A DNA stretch of 64,000 bases from Frondihabitans sucicola (GTDB taxonomy: Bacteria; Actinomycetota; Actinomycetes; Actinomycetales; Microbacteriaceae), in NCBI RefSeq assembly GCF_030296615.1, contig NZ_AP027732.1, forward strand, positions 124,001 to 188,000, written 5' to 3'. Positions 1-8,270 of this stretch are shown here, piece after piece. A program made the translations under genes and the position numbers. The stretch's first letter is position 1. Every line of letters begins with the position of its first letter. The notes below the pieces were generated by a model, which searched no databases, was not told where the DNA came from, and was given only the letters and a program-made list of their open reading frames with translations.

Positions 1-593
1 TGGCCGCCGCCGATCGCCCGAAGGGTCAGGACGTAGTCGCGGTTCTTCAGCGACAGCGTCTCGGCGCGGATCAGGCGCGACGGCACCAGCCACGAGACGA
101 GCCCGAGGATCAGGATCAGGCCGGACAGCGACGGCGTGGAGATCGCCGAGATGACGAGCAGGATGAAGAGGGCCGGGATCGCGATGCCGGCGTCGACGAC
201 GCGCATCATGACCGTGTCGACCCATCCGCCCGCGTAGCCGGCGACCGCACCCCAGAGGGTTCCGATCACGGTGGCGAGGAGCCCGGCCGCCAGGCCGACG
301 AGCAGCGAGACCTTGCCGCCGTACATGAGGCGGCCGAGCTCGTCGTGACCTGTGGCGTCGGTGCCGAGGGGGTGCGCGCCGGAGGGTGCCCGGTTGGCGC
401 TCGACAGGGCGGTGTGGAGCTGATCGGTCGGGTGGACGAACGGCCCGACGAAGCAGAACAGGATGAACAGGATCACCACGACGAGGCCGACGACGGCGAT
501 CCGGTTCGCGAGGAAGCGGCGGATCGCGAGGCGGGCCCCGGTCGCCCCGGCGACGTCCGCCGGGATGCCGGTGTTCTGGATGACGGCGCTCAT
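1..593 (-). CDS. DppC-type dipeptide/oligopeptide ABC permease (3' end beyond window)
   Basis: Inner-membrane permease subunit of a peptide-type ABC importer; about 197 codons are visible and the C-terminus lies beyond base 1. The N-terminus has a cytoplasmic stretch, a first membrane helix (VVGLVVVILFILFCFVGPFV) and then the DppC signature HPLGTDATGHDELGRLMYG, which is characteristic of the DppC/OppC half rather than DppB. The ATG at 593 overlaps the stop of the preceding DppB-like gene as ATGA, which indicates translational coupling and fixes the start. It pairs with the DppB-like permease and the family 5 binding lipoprotein just upstream; ATPase genes are not in view and probably follow beyond the edge. 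Family is clear; the exact substrate is not. Confidence 0.9.
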   Translation of the reverse strand, partial: MSAVIQNTGIPADVAGATGARLAIRRFLANRIAVVGLVVVILFILFCFVGPFVHPTDQLHTALSSANRAPSGAHPLGTDATGHDELGRLMYGGKVSLLVGLAAGLLATVIGTLWGAVAGYAGGWVDTVMMRVVDAGIAIPALFILLVISAISTPSLSGLILILGLVSWLVPSRLIRAETLSLKNRDYVLTLRAIGGG

Positions 594-1549
594 GCGCGAC
601 CTGCTTTCACGCGGGGGTCGATGATCGTCTGGAGCACGTCGGCGAGGAGCGTGCCGACGACCGTGGCGACGGAGATGATCAGCACGCAGCCGAGGAGCAC
701 CGGGTAGTCGGACGACTGCGCCGCGTTCCAGAAGAGCAGGCCCATACCGGGGTAGTTGAAGAGCTGCTCGACGACGAGGGAGCCTCCGAACAGCACGGGA
801 ACGTAGTAGCCGAGCATTGCCACGACGCTGGTGAGCGAGTTCCGGAAGACGTGACGGACCAGGATGCCCGTCCCGCTCGCTCCACCGGCGCGAGCCGTGC
901 GGACGTAGTCCTCGCCGAGGTTCTCGAGCGTCGACGACCGCATGTACCGGCTGAAGACGGCGACCATCGCGGCGGCTCCGGTGACGACCGGCAGCACGAG
1001 CGCCTGCGGCTGCGCGAAGACGGAGGCGAGCGTGTCGCCTCCCGGCGCCGTGGACGGGAACAGCCGGATCGTCTGACTGAACACGATGATGAGGATCAGT
1101 CCGAGGAAGAAGGCCGGCGCCGAGTAGGCGACGAAACTGACCGTGGTGATCACGTAGTCGATCGGACGGTTCCGCCTCGCGGCCTGCCACATGCCCAGCG
1201 GGATCGCGATGACGAGGGCGACGACCGCCTGCAGGATCGTGAGGACGAGCGTTTTCGGCAGGCGCTGGACGATGAGCTGGGCGACCGACTGGTTGTACGT
1301 GTACGAGACACCCAGATCACCTCGGAGGAGCTGCCCGAGGTAGATGACGTACTGGACGACGAGAGGCTTGTCGAGCCCCTGCTCGCGGTTGAACTGGGCG
1401 AGCTGCTGGGGCGTGGCTTGCGCCCCGAGGATCCCGCGAGCGGGACCCCCGGGGAGGGAGTGGAGCAGACAGAAGACCACCACCGTCACGATGAAGATCA
1501 CCACGACGGCTTGGAGTAGCCGACGCAGAAGGTAGAGGGTGGTGGCCAT
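590..1549 (-). CDS. DppB-type dipeptide/oligopeptide ABC permease
   Basis: A 319-residue permease of the DppB/OppB family that forms the transmembrane channel with the DppC-like partner. Six hydrophobic segments are visible, beginning with a helix at residues 10-31, and the GGPARGILG stretch after helix 1 is typical of DppB. The EAA cytoplasmic loop that contacts the ATPase is visible around EDYVRTARAGGASGTGILVRH. Its stop overlaps the next permease start by four bases, and it begins only 14 bases after the stop of the binding-protein gene, so the three form one transcript reading leftwards. Length matches the family. Substrate inferred only as a peptide or peptide-like compound. Confidence 0.92.
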   Translation of the reverse strand: MATTLYLLRRLLQAVVVIFIVTVVVFCLLHSLPGGPARGILGAQATPQQLAQFNREQGLDKPLVVQYVIYLGQLLRGDLGVSYTYNQSVAQLIVQRLPKTLVLTILQAVVALVIAIPLGMWQAARRNRPIDYVITTVSFVAYSAPAFFLGLILIIVFSQTIRLFPSTAPGGDTLASVFAQPQALVLPVVTGAAAMVAVFSRYMRSSTLENLGEDYVRTARAGGASGTGILVRHVFRNSLTSVVAMLGYYVPVLFGGSLVVEQLFNYPGMGLLFWNAAQSSDYPVLLGCVLIISVATVVGTLLADVLQTIIDPRVKAGRA

Positions 1550-1563
1550 TCGCTACTGTCCCC

Positions 1564-3378
1564 TTACTTCCAGGACCACTGCGCGGGGTGGAACGAGGCG
1601 AGGGAGTCCTGTGTGAATCCGCCGAGGCCGTTCTTGATGACGGAGACCTGGTAATCGGGTGCCGGGAGCCAGATCACGGGGAGGTCCTTGGCGAGGGTCG
1701 CCGAGTAGTTCTGGATCGCGGCGTTCGTCGACGAGGTTGTGCTCTCGTCGATGAGCGAGTCGACGGCCGCATCGCTGTACTGGCCGAAGTTCGCGCCACC
1801 TCCGGTCTGGAACAGCGGGTCGCCGGTCGGGAAGGCGCTGAAGTACCAGGATCCGGCTGTCCCGAAGAACGACAGCTGCCACGAGCAGATCGACTGCGAC
1901 GCGGTGCACTGCGGCGTCTGCGACAGGACCGAGTTGACCGGGGCCGTCTTGATCGTGAAGTCGATGCCGGCCTTGGACAGCGAGGACTGGATCGCGCTCA
2001 TCATGTTGTCGGTCACGGTCGAGCCGGATTGCGACAGCACGCCCATCTCGAACTTCGTGCCCTTCGCGACGCCGGTGCCGCACTGGCTGCTGGACGTGCC
2101 GGCGTCGGTGCAGACCATCGTGCCGCCCTGGTCGGTCCAGCCGTGGCTGGTCAGGAGAGCCTTCGCCTTGCTGACCGAGTAGGGGTAGGGGTTGCTCTTC
2201 TGCGTGCTCGAGAGGTAGTCGGACTCCTGCGCCTGCGGAATCGGCCCGTAGGTCGGAACCGCGGTGCCGTTGAAGACGACCTTGGCGAGGCTGGCCTGAT
2301 CGATCGACCTCTGGACGGCCTGACGAGCGTAGAGCTGCTTGAAGACCGCGCCCATGGTCGGGTTGTCGAAGTTGTACGGCATGTAGGTGATGGCCCAGCC
2401 GCTCCAGGGCTTCACCGCGTAGCCGAGGTTCGTGAACGAGCTTTTCTGGTCGAGGTTGCTCGCGTCGATGTAGCCGTAGTCGACCGCTCCGGAGCGGACC
2501 GCGTTCTCCTCGGCGTCGCTCGACGTGTAGGGAAGCAGGTTGACGGTCTTGATCTTCGCCTTCTCACCGCCGTCGTACTTTGAGTTGGCGGTGAGGACGA
2601 CCTTGCCCGAGGTCGAGAACGACGACAGCGAGTAGGGGCCCGAGATGGTCTTCCAGAGCGTGTTCGACGCGTAGGTCGACAGGCTCTTGGCCTGGCCGTT
2701 GACGAAGTTCCACACCTTCACGGCGCCGGCCGTGGTCTCGTCGTCGTTCCCGACGGAGCCGGAGGCGCTGGTCTTGTCCCAGGCGTGCTGCGGCAGCGGC
2801 GTGATGTAGCTCAGCTGGTTGGCGAGCATCCAGCTGTCGTTGTAGGCCTTGTCGAACGTGATCGTGAAGTGCGTGGCGTCGACCGTCTTGAACGAGGTCC
2901 AGTTGTCGGGTGCCTTGCCCTTGCTGTACGAGCCCCAGTCGGCCTTGTTCGCCTTGATGAGGTTGAACCAGAACTCGACGTCGCGAGAGGTGATGGCCTT
3001 GCCGTCGCTCCACTTCCGGTCGCCCAGCGTGATGGTCACGCTCTTGTGGTCGCTCGCGAAGTCGGCGGCCGTGGCGACGCTGCCCGCCTTGTCCCAGGCG
3101 ATGGACCCGGACGTGCCGTCGTAGGCGATGAGCGGCTCCCACAGGCTGGCCGCGATGGCCGAGTTGTTCGTGTTGAGCTTGCCCGCCGCCCCGATCGGAA
3201 GGATCCAGTTCGGTGTGAAGTTGACCGGCAGGGCGTAGTTGATCGAGCTCTTCGAGGAGGACGACGCGGTGTCGCCTCCCGACGACGTACAGCCGGCCAG
3301 GACCGCGATCGCAGCGACGGCTGCGGCGGCGGCGAAGACCGGACGACGGCGAGGTTTCGCCGTTCGAACACGGAACAT
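1564..3378 (-). CDS. Family 5 extracellular solute-binding lipoprotein
   Basis: Captures the ligand outside the membrane for the adjacent peptide-type importer. The 604-residue protein begins with a basic n-region, an alanine-rich h-region and the lipobox LAGC, giving a lipidated Cys30. The body matches SBP_bac_5 proteins: an early SLWEPLIAYDG-like segment, the GDRKWSDGKAITSRDV region typical of DppA/OppA-like proteins, and the usual length of 500-600 residues. I chose ATG 3378 because it is preceded by AAGGAG at proper spacing and starts the signal peptide; the frame stays open upstream to 4284 but that part is antisense to the ROK gene. First gene of the importer operon. Confidence 0.93.
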   Translation of the reverse strand: MFRVRTAKPRRRPVFAAAAAVAAIAVLAGCTSSGGDTASSSSKSSINYALPVNFTPNWILPIGAAGKLNTNNSAIAASLWEPLIAYDGTSGSIAWDKAGSVATAADFASDHKSVTITLGDRKWSDGKAITSRDVEFWFNLIKANKADWGSYSKGKAPDNWTSFKTVDATHFTITFDKAYNDSWMLANQLSYITPLPQHAWDKTSASGSVGNDDETTAGAVKVWNFVNGQAKSLSTYASNTLWKTISGPYSLSSFSTSGKVVLTANSKYDGGEKAKIKTVNLLPYTSSDAEENAVRSGAVDYGYIDASNLDQKSSFTNLGYAVKPWSGWAITYMPYNFDNPTMGAVFKQLYARQAVQRSIDQASLAKVVFNGTAVPTYGPIPQAQESDYLSSTQKSNPYPYSVSKAKALLTSHGWTDQGGTMVCTDAGTSSSQCGTGVAKGTKFEMGVLSQSGSTVTDNMMSAIQSSLSKAGIDFTIKTAPVNSVLSQTPQCTASQSICSWQLSFFGTAGSWYFSAFPTGDPLFQTGGGANFGQYSDAAVDSLIDESTTSSTNAAIQNYSATLAKDLPVIWLPAPDYQVSVIKNGLGGFTQDSLASFHPAQWSWK

Positions 3379-3558
3379 GATTCTCCTTGTGGATGACCAG
3401 GGCGACGAATGGTGCTGTGCGATCAGTAAACGGGCTTCCGTCAGGAAAAGACATTTCCGCGTGTAAAAACTAAGTTTCTGCTGATTTGGAAAAAGAAATC
3501 GCCCTGGTTCCGCGCCTACTCTGGTGCTCGTGTCCGCACCGTCGAAGTTAGTTTGTTC
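3379..3558. promoter_or_regulatory. Divergent promoter region, SBP gene / ROK regulator
   Basis: The 180 bases between the two divergent starts include an unusually AT-rich block (about 3440-3500) that contrasts with the coding DNA on both sides. It must hold both promoters and probably the ROK operator. Related but imperfect elements AAACTAAGTTT (near 3467) and AAGTTAGTTT (near 3546) may be regulator half-sites; I do not see a convincing full palindrome. Confidence 0.4.
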
Positions 3559-4794
3559 ATGTCTGGAATAAGTGCCGCCCGTCGGGAGTCGACCTCGTCG
3601 TCGCTGTCGGCGCGCGTCCTCGAGCTCATCGCGGGCGGAAGCGCGACGTCCCGAGCCGAGCTGGCTCACCAGCTGGGCGCGGCGCCGTCGACGGTCTCGC
3701 TCACGGTCCAGCAGTTGCTCGCGCAGGGTCTCGTCGCGGAAGAGGGAACGCAGGCGTCGACGGGTGGGCGCCCTCGGCGGGTGCTCCGGCTCGGCGGCGA
3801 CGACGGGTTCGCTCTGGCCGCCGACCTCGGGGGCTCCCACGCCCGAGTCGGCGTCGTGCACTCCGGCGGCACTCTGACCGACGTCGAGACCGTCCCCTTC
3901 CTCATGTCCGAGGGGCCCGAGGTGGGGCTGGCGCGGCTCGCCGATCAGCTCGCCGATATCGCCGCTCGCGCCGGTGGCACGCCGCGCGCGATCGGACTCT
4001 CGCTCCCCGGGCCCGTCGACGTGGCGTCCGGAGCCGTGTCCCTCCCGTCGCGCATGCCCGGCTGGAACGCGTTCCCGGTGCGCGAGTGGTTCGAGGACCG
4101 CCTTCAGATCACGACGGCCGTCGACAACGACGCCAACCTGATGGCTCTCGGCGAGCAGTCGGTGCGGCCGCGCAGCGCCTCGCAGTCCATCACGGTCAAG
4201 GCCGGAACCGCCATCGGCGTCGGGATCGTCGTCGACGGGCACGTCTACCGCGGCGCCACGGGTGCCTCCGGCGACATCACGCACGTGCGCCTGCCCGCCG
4301 GCGGCGACACCCCGTGCTCCTGCGGCAACACCGGCTGTCTCGAGACCGTCGCCTCGGGAGCGGCGCTCGTCCGGCAGCTCCGCGAGCGCGGCGTCGACGT
4401 GTCCACGACCGCCGACGTGGTCCGGCTCGCCTCCGCGGCGGACCCCGAGGCGACCCGCGCGGTGCGCCGAGCCGGCAAACTCCTCGGCGAGGTCCTATCG
4501 GCCAACGTCAACTTCTTCAATCCGCACGCCGTCTACCTCGGCGGCATCCTGTCGACCCTCGAGCCGTTCGTCGCCGCGACCCGAAGTCAGCTCTACGAGT
4601 CCTGCCATCCGCTGTCGACCGAGCACCTGATCATCGAGCGCGCGAAGACCGGCGCCGACGCCGGGCTGCTCGGTGCCGGGCTCTTCGCGCTGCAGCGGGC
4701 CTTCACCACCGCACTCGAGTCGCTGTCCGCCGCGGCCTCCACCTCTCGAAACCTCAGCCCCGCAAGAAAGTCGAGCTCCTTTGACCTCCGCTGA
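3559..4794 (+). CDS. ROK-family transcriptional regulator
   Basis: A 411-residue NagC/Mlc-like regulator: an N-terminal winged helix (about residues 15-70, with the helix-turn-helix TSRAELAHQLGAAPSTVSLT) followed by a ROK sugar-kinase-like domain. The ROK zinc-type motif CSCGNTGC is at residues 253-260 and the acceptor-site-like DNDANLMALGE is at about 193. ATG 3559 is preferred over the TTG six bases upstream. It is divergent from the peptide-type importer and overlaps the start of the M81 peptidase gene, so it most likely controls both. Presence of the HTH makes it a regulator rather than a kinase. Effector unknown, probably a sugar or sugar-peptide derivative. Confidence 0.92.
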   Translation: MSGISAARRESTSSSLSARVLELIAGGSATSRAELAHQLGAAPSTVSLTVQQLLAQGLVAEEGTQASTGGRPRRVLRLGGDDGFALAADLGGSHARVGVVHSGGTLTDVETVPFLMSEGPEVGLARLADQLADIAARAGGTPRAIGLSLPGPVDVASGAVSLPSRMPGWNAFPVREWFEDRLQITTAVDNDANLMALGEQSVRPRSASQSITVKAGTAIGVGIVVDGHVYRGATGASGDITHVRLPAGGDTPCSCGNTGCLETVASGAALVRQLRERGVDVSTTADVVRLASAADPEATRAVRRAGKLLGEVLSANVNFFNPHAVYLGGILSTLEPFVAATRSQLYESCHPLSTEHLIIERAKTGADAGLLGAGLFALQRAFTTALESLSAAASTSRNLSPARKSSSFDLR

Positions 4795-6291
4795 TCGTCC
4801 CGTCATCGCCATCGCCGGCCTCTCGACCGAGTCGTCGACGTTCTCGCCGGGGCACACCTCCGCCGAAGCGTTCCACGCCCTCCGCGGCGACGACGTGGTC
4901 GCGTTCTATCCGTTCCTCCAGCCCGGCCTGCCCCTTCGTGACGCGGCCGAGTGGCACGGCGCCCTCATGGGGAAGGCCCTTCCCGGCGGGGCCGTACCGG
5001 CAGCGGACTACGAGGCCCTGGCCACCGAGCTGACCGAGCGCCTCGCCGCACTGCCGACCCTCGACGCGCTCTACTTCGACATCCACGGCGCCATGAGCGT
5101 CGAGGGGCTCGACGACGCCGAGGCCGATCTCCTGACCCGCATCCGGGCGGCCATCGGCCCGACCCCGATCGTGTCGGCCTCGATGGATCTCCACGGCAAC
5201 GTCTCCCGCGAGCTCGCCCATCAGACCGACCTCGTCACGTGCTACCGCATGGCACCGCACGAGGACGCCGGGGAGACCCGGGAGCGCGCCGTCCGCAATC
5301 TGGTCGAGCACCTGCGATCCGGCGCCCCGCGTCCTCTGAAGGCCTGGGTGCCGATCCCGGTCCTCCTCCCCGGCGAGAAGACCTCGACTCGGCTCGAGCC
5401 GGCGGCGAGCGTCTACGCCCGAGTCCACGAGGTGGAGGCCGTCGAGGGGTGCTCGACGCCGCGATCTGGGTCGGCTACGCCTGGGCCGACGAACCGCGCA
5501 ACCGCGCCATCGCGCTCGTCACCGGCTCCGACGCCGACGCGGTGTCGGCCGGTGCGGAGCGTCTCGCCCGCGGCTTCTGGGAGGCTCGCTCGGGCTTCGC
5601 GTTCGTCGCCCCGACCGACAGCCTCGACGGCGCCCTCGATCGGGCGCTGGCCTCGTCGGCTCGACCGTTCTTCATCAGCGATTCCGGCGACAACCCCACG
5701 GCCGGTGGCTCGGGCGACATGAGCTGGGGTCTCACCCGGCTCCTGGCTCGTCCGGAGTTCCAGCACGACGACTCCCCCGTCGTCCTGTACGCCTCCGTTC
5801 CCGGGCCGGAAGCCGTCGCGACGGCGGTCGCGGCCGGTGTCGGTGCGACCGTCACCGTGACCGCCGGCGCCGAGGTCGACTTCGCACACGCCGGGCCGAT
5901 CACCCTCACCGGTGTCGTCCACAGCATCTTCGAGGGCGACCGGAACGCCGAGACCGAAGTGGTGATCCGCGTCGGCGGGGTGTACGCGATCCTGACCAAG
6001 CGGCGTAAGCCGTACCACCACGAGCACGACTTCACCGACCTCGGTCTCGACCCCCGATCGGCGGCCGTCGTCATCGTCAAGATCGGCTACCTCGAGCCCG
6101 AGCTCTTCGACCTGTCGGCCGACTGGATCCTGGCCCTCACGCCGGGCGGGGTCGACCAGGATCTCGTGCGGCTCGGCCACCACCGGATCCGACGGCCCAT
6201 GTTCCCCTTCGACGAGGGAGACTTCGAGCCCGACCTCTCCGCCCGCTGGATCCCCGCCTCCGACCAGCCGCTCGACGGCGCCGACGAGTGA
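4781..6291 (+). CDS. M81 family metallopeptidase (MlrC-like), interrupted by one frameshift
   Basis: Homologue of MlrC, the metallopeptidase of microcystin breakdown, a family common beside peptide importers. The N-terminal part begins at TTG 4781 (TSADRPVIAIAGLSTESSTF) and contains the metal-site region YFDIHGAMSVEG and SMDLHGNVS; the C-terminal part runs from VLDAAIWVGYAWADEP to the stop at 6291. The two halves are in different frames: a single base is missing at the G run 5446-5449 (EAVEG then VLDAA), giving about 503 residues when restored. The start overlaps the ROK gene by 14 bases and the stop overlaps cutC by one base, so all three are co-translated. The break looks like a homopolymer error; function inferred from family. 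Confidence 0.85.
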
Positions 6292-7052
6292 TGGCGCTCG
6301 CACTCGAGATCGCGGTTTCGGCACCCGACGGAGCCGCCGTCGCCCGAGCCGGCCGGGCCGATCGGGTCGAGCTCTGCGTCGCCCTGGAGGTCGGTGGCCT
6401 GACCCCGTCGCAGGGGCTCGTCGAGGGCAGCGTCGAGGTGGGGCTTCCCGTCAACGTCCTGATCAGGCCGCGGCCGGGTGACTTCTCATTCGACGCGTCG
6501 GAGGTCGCCCTGATGGAGCGCGAAACGATCGCGGCCGTCGGATCCGGCGCCGCGGGAGTGGTCATCGGAGCCCTGACGTCGGCGGGCACGATCGACCTCG
6601 ACGTCACGGCGCGGCTGGCCGAGGCCGCTCGCAGCGCGAATCCGGCGGTGCAGGTGACGTTCCACCGAGCCATCGACCAGACGATCGATCCGGTCGCCGC
6701 GCTCGAGGCCCTGGCGACTCTCGGCGGCATCGACCGGGTCCTCACCTCCGGTGGGGCGGCGAGCGCAGGATCCGGGGCCCAGACCCTCTTGCGAATGGCC
6801 GCGACCACGGGTGCCCCGGTCGTGATGGCCGGCGGAGGTCTGACGCCCGCTGATGTCGCCCCGCTGGCCGCCGCCGGCGTCCGGAACTTCCACGCGTCGG
6901 CGAAGCGCCGTGTCGAGCGCGCCACGGGATCCTGGATTCCCCTCGGCTCCTCGACGACCGGCGCCGACGCCGACTCGTACTTCGCGACCGACGCCTCTCT
7001 CGTCGCGGCGTTCCGTGCGGCGCTCGATTCGTCGGCCGGAGCCCGGCGCTAG
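6291..7052 (+). CDS. cutC: CutC family protein
   Basis: A 253-residue TIM-barrel protein of the CutC family (PF03932), historically linked to copper homeostasis although the enzymatic role is unresolved. Recognisable segments are LEIAVSAPDGAAVARAGRAD, then ADRVELC near the N-terminus, the LIRPRPGDF strand, VTFHRAID and the ILTSGG-like RVLTSGGAAS, and MAGGGLTPADV near the C-terminus. ATG 6291 shares its A with the TGA of the peptidase gene (TGATG), so translation is coupled; a GTG three bases earlier is a weaker option. Co-transcription with a ROK regulator and an M81 peptidase rather than copper genes suggests a metabolic role here. Confidence 0.9.
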   Translation: MALALEIAVSAPDGAAVARAGRADRVELCVALEVGGLTPSQGLVEGSVEVGLPVNVLIRPRPGDFSFDASEVALMERETIAAVGSGAAGVVIGALTSAGTIDLDVTARLAEAARSANPAVQVTFHRAIDQTIDPVAALEALATLGGIDRVLTSGGAASAGSGAQTLLRMAATTGAPVVMAGGGLTPADVAPLAAAGVRNFHASAKRRVERATGSWIPLGSSTTGADADSYFATDASLVAAFRAALDSSAGARR

Positions 7053-7206
7053 CTGCGCTGAACCCCGCACCTTCGTCCTGAGCCCACACAGACGCGAGGA
7101 AGCATCGAGGCGTGCCGGCTGCCGCGCGGGAGGCGACCGGTGTACCGGCGTTCCTGCACGCCACCCGGGGACCCGACCTTCGACGCTGATCGGCTAACCT
7201 TTTCCG

Positions 7207-7467
7207 ATGCGATACATCGTCGTCTCAACGAATACCTCAGACGCGACAGACCTGTTGGCCGCCGAAGGCGAGCGTGCTACCCAGCTGGTGGCGGACGGCG
7301 TCTTCCTCACCGTGTGGCCCAAGGCGGACATGACGGGTGCCGTCGTTCTCGCAGAGGCCGCTGACGACGAGGCGATCCGCCGAGCACTCGATACCATGCC
7401 GACGATCGCCGCGGAGGCCGGAACCTACGAGATCATCCCACTCCTGGAGGGTGCCAGTCGTCCGTGA
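7207..7467 (+). CDS. Small muconolactone-isomerase/YCII-like protein
   Basis: An 86-residue protein with the size and strand-helix-helix-strand pattern of the dimeric alpha/beta barrel superfamily, most like muconolactone delta-isomerase-type proteins: N-terminal strand MRYIVVST, a helix with LLAAEGERATQLVADG, then strand FLTVWPKADMTGAVVLAE, and C-terminal YEIIPLLEG. No catalytic residues can be assigned. It is a monocistron upstream of a convergent GntR gene, which it overlaps by 35 bases at the 3' ends. High third-position GC supports coding. The 154 bases between cutC and this start hold no recognisable gene. Confidence 0.65.
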   Translation: MRYIVVSTNTSDATDLLAAEGERATQLVADGVFLTVWPKADMTGAVVLAEAADDEAIRRALDTMPTIAAEAGTYEIIPLLEGASRP

Positions 7468-8143
7468 AGAGCATTCCGCCGAGGATGTGCTCACGGATCG
7501 CGATGACAGAGGGTTCCGCATTGCCTGAAACGGCACCGGCGGCGACGACTTCGATCAGATCCTCGTGCCGTTCGCGCTGCGTTGCGATGAATTCTCCACG
7601 GGTCAGGAAGCCGTTCGCCAGCAAGAGGTCGATCTGATCCCGGAGGGCCCCGTACGAGGCGATGAGCCGAGGAAGGTGCGTCAGTCGAACCAGCTCGGTG
7701 TGAAAACGTCCGTCGGCACCGGCAACGGCCGAGCGGGAACCCTTTCCGTCATCTCGCAGGACGAGATCGTCGAGCCGCGCACGGAGCGGGGCGAGCTCGA
7801 CCCGGCGCTCGATGAGTTCGCGCGCGGCCATCGTCTCGTAGGCCACCCGGAGCAGAGCGATCTCGTGGATGTCGCGCTCTGAGAACGTGACCACCTCGTA
7901 GGAGTGATTCGGAGATTTCCGTACGAGTCCGCGCTGTTCGAGAGTGCGAAGAGCCTCCCGGACAGGCGATCGGCTGACGCCCATCGCCTCAGCCAGCACG
8001 GAGTCCCGAACGCGACTGCCGAGCGGCAGCGATCCGTCGAGGATCCTCTCCCTGATCTGCTCCAGGACCTCCGTCGAGAGGACGCCGGGGCGGATCGGAG
8101 CGAACGCGGACGCATCGATCCGCGATCGAGGGGCCCTGTCCAT
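7433..8143 (-). CDS. GntR-family (FadR/FCD-type) transcriptional regulator
   Basis: A 236-residue regulator. The N-terminal winged helix (about residues 20-85) shows the GntR pattern VLEQIRERILDGSLPLGSRV followed by LAEAMGVSRSPVREALRTLE; the C-terminal all-helical FCD domain contains acidic and histidine residues of the metal/organic-acid pocket (RFHTELVRLTH). Length is typical of FadR-type GntR members. It is divergent from an organic-anion carrier, aldolase and hydroxyacid dehydrogenase, and a 23-bp palindrome sits between them, so it is very probably the repressor of that catabolic unit with a keto or hydroxy acid as inducer. Confidence 0.93.
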   Translation of the reverse strand: MDRAPRSRIDASAFAPIRPGVLSTEVLEQIRERILDGSLPLGSRVRDSVLAEAMGVSRSPVREALRTLEQRGLVRKSPNHSYEVVTFSERDIHEIALLRVAYETMAARELIERRVELAPLRARLDDLVLRDDGKGSRSAVAGADGRFHTELVRLTHLPRLIASYGALRDQIDLLLANGFLTRGEFIATQRERHEDLIEVVAAGAVSGNAEPSVIAIREHILGGMLFTDDWHPPGVG

Positions 8144-8178
8144 GAGAGGAGCGTAGCTGGCGGATCGGGCCGATGTTA

Positions 8179-8201
8179 AAAGTGTAGACTGTCGACACTT
8201 T
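8179..8201. promoter_or_regulatory. Probable GntR operator
   Basis: Inverted repeat AAAGTGT (8179-8185) and ACACTTT (8195-8201) separated by nine bases, with an inner TGTAGACTGTCGACA similar to FadR-subfamily operators. It lies 36 bases before the GntR start and 70 bases before the MFS start, in the otherwise AT-richest part of the divergent gap. Binding by the neighbouring GntR protein is inferred. Confidence 0.7.
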
Positions 8202-8270
8202 GACTGCTAACGTCTCCTCGAGTTCATCGGACTACGGAAGTCCGGCTCGAGGACCCCTGGGAGTCATGTC

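Noticed and set aside
5440-5455. Programmed ribosomal frameshifting in the M81 gene and similar breaks
   Set aside because: About 20 unrelated genes have the same kind of break, none with slippery sequence plus stimulator; missing bases in C/G runs explain them better.
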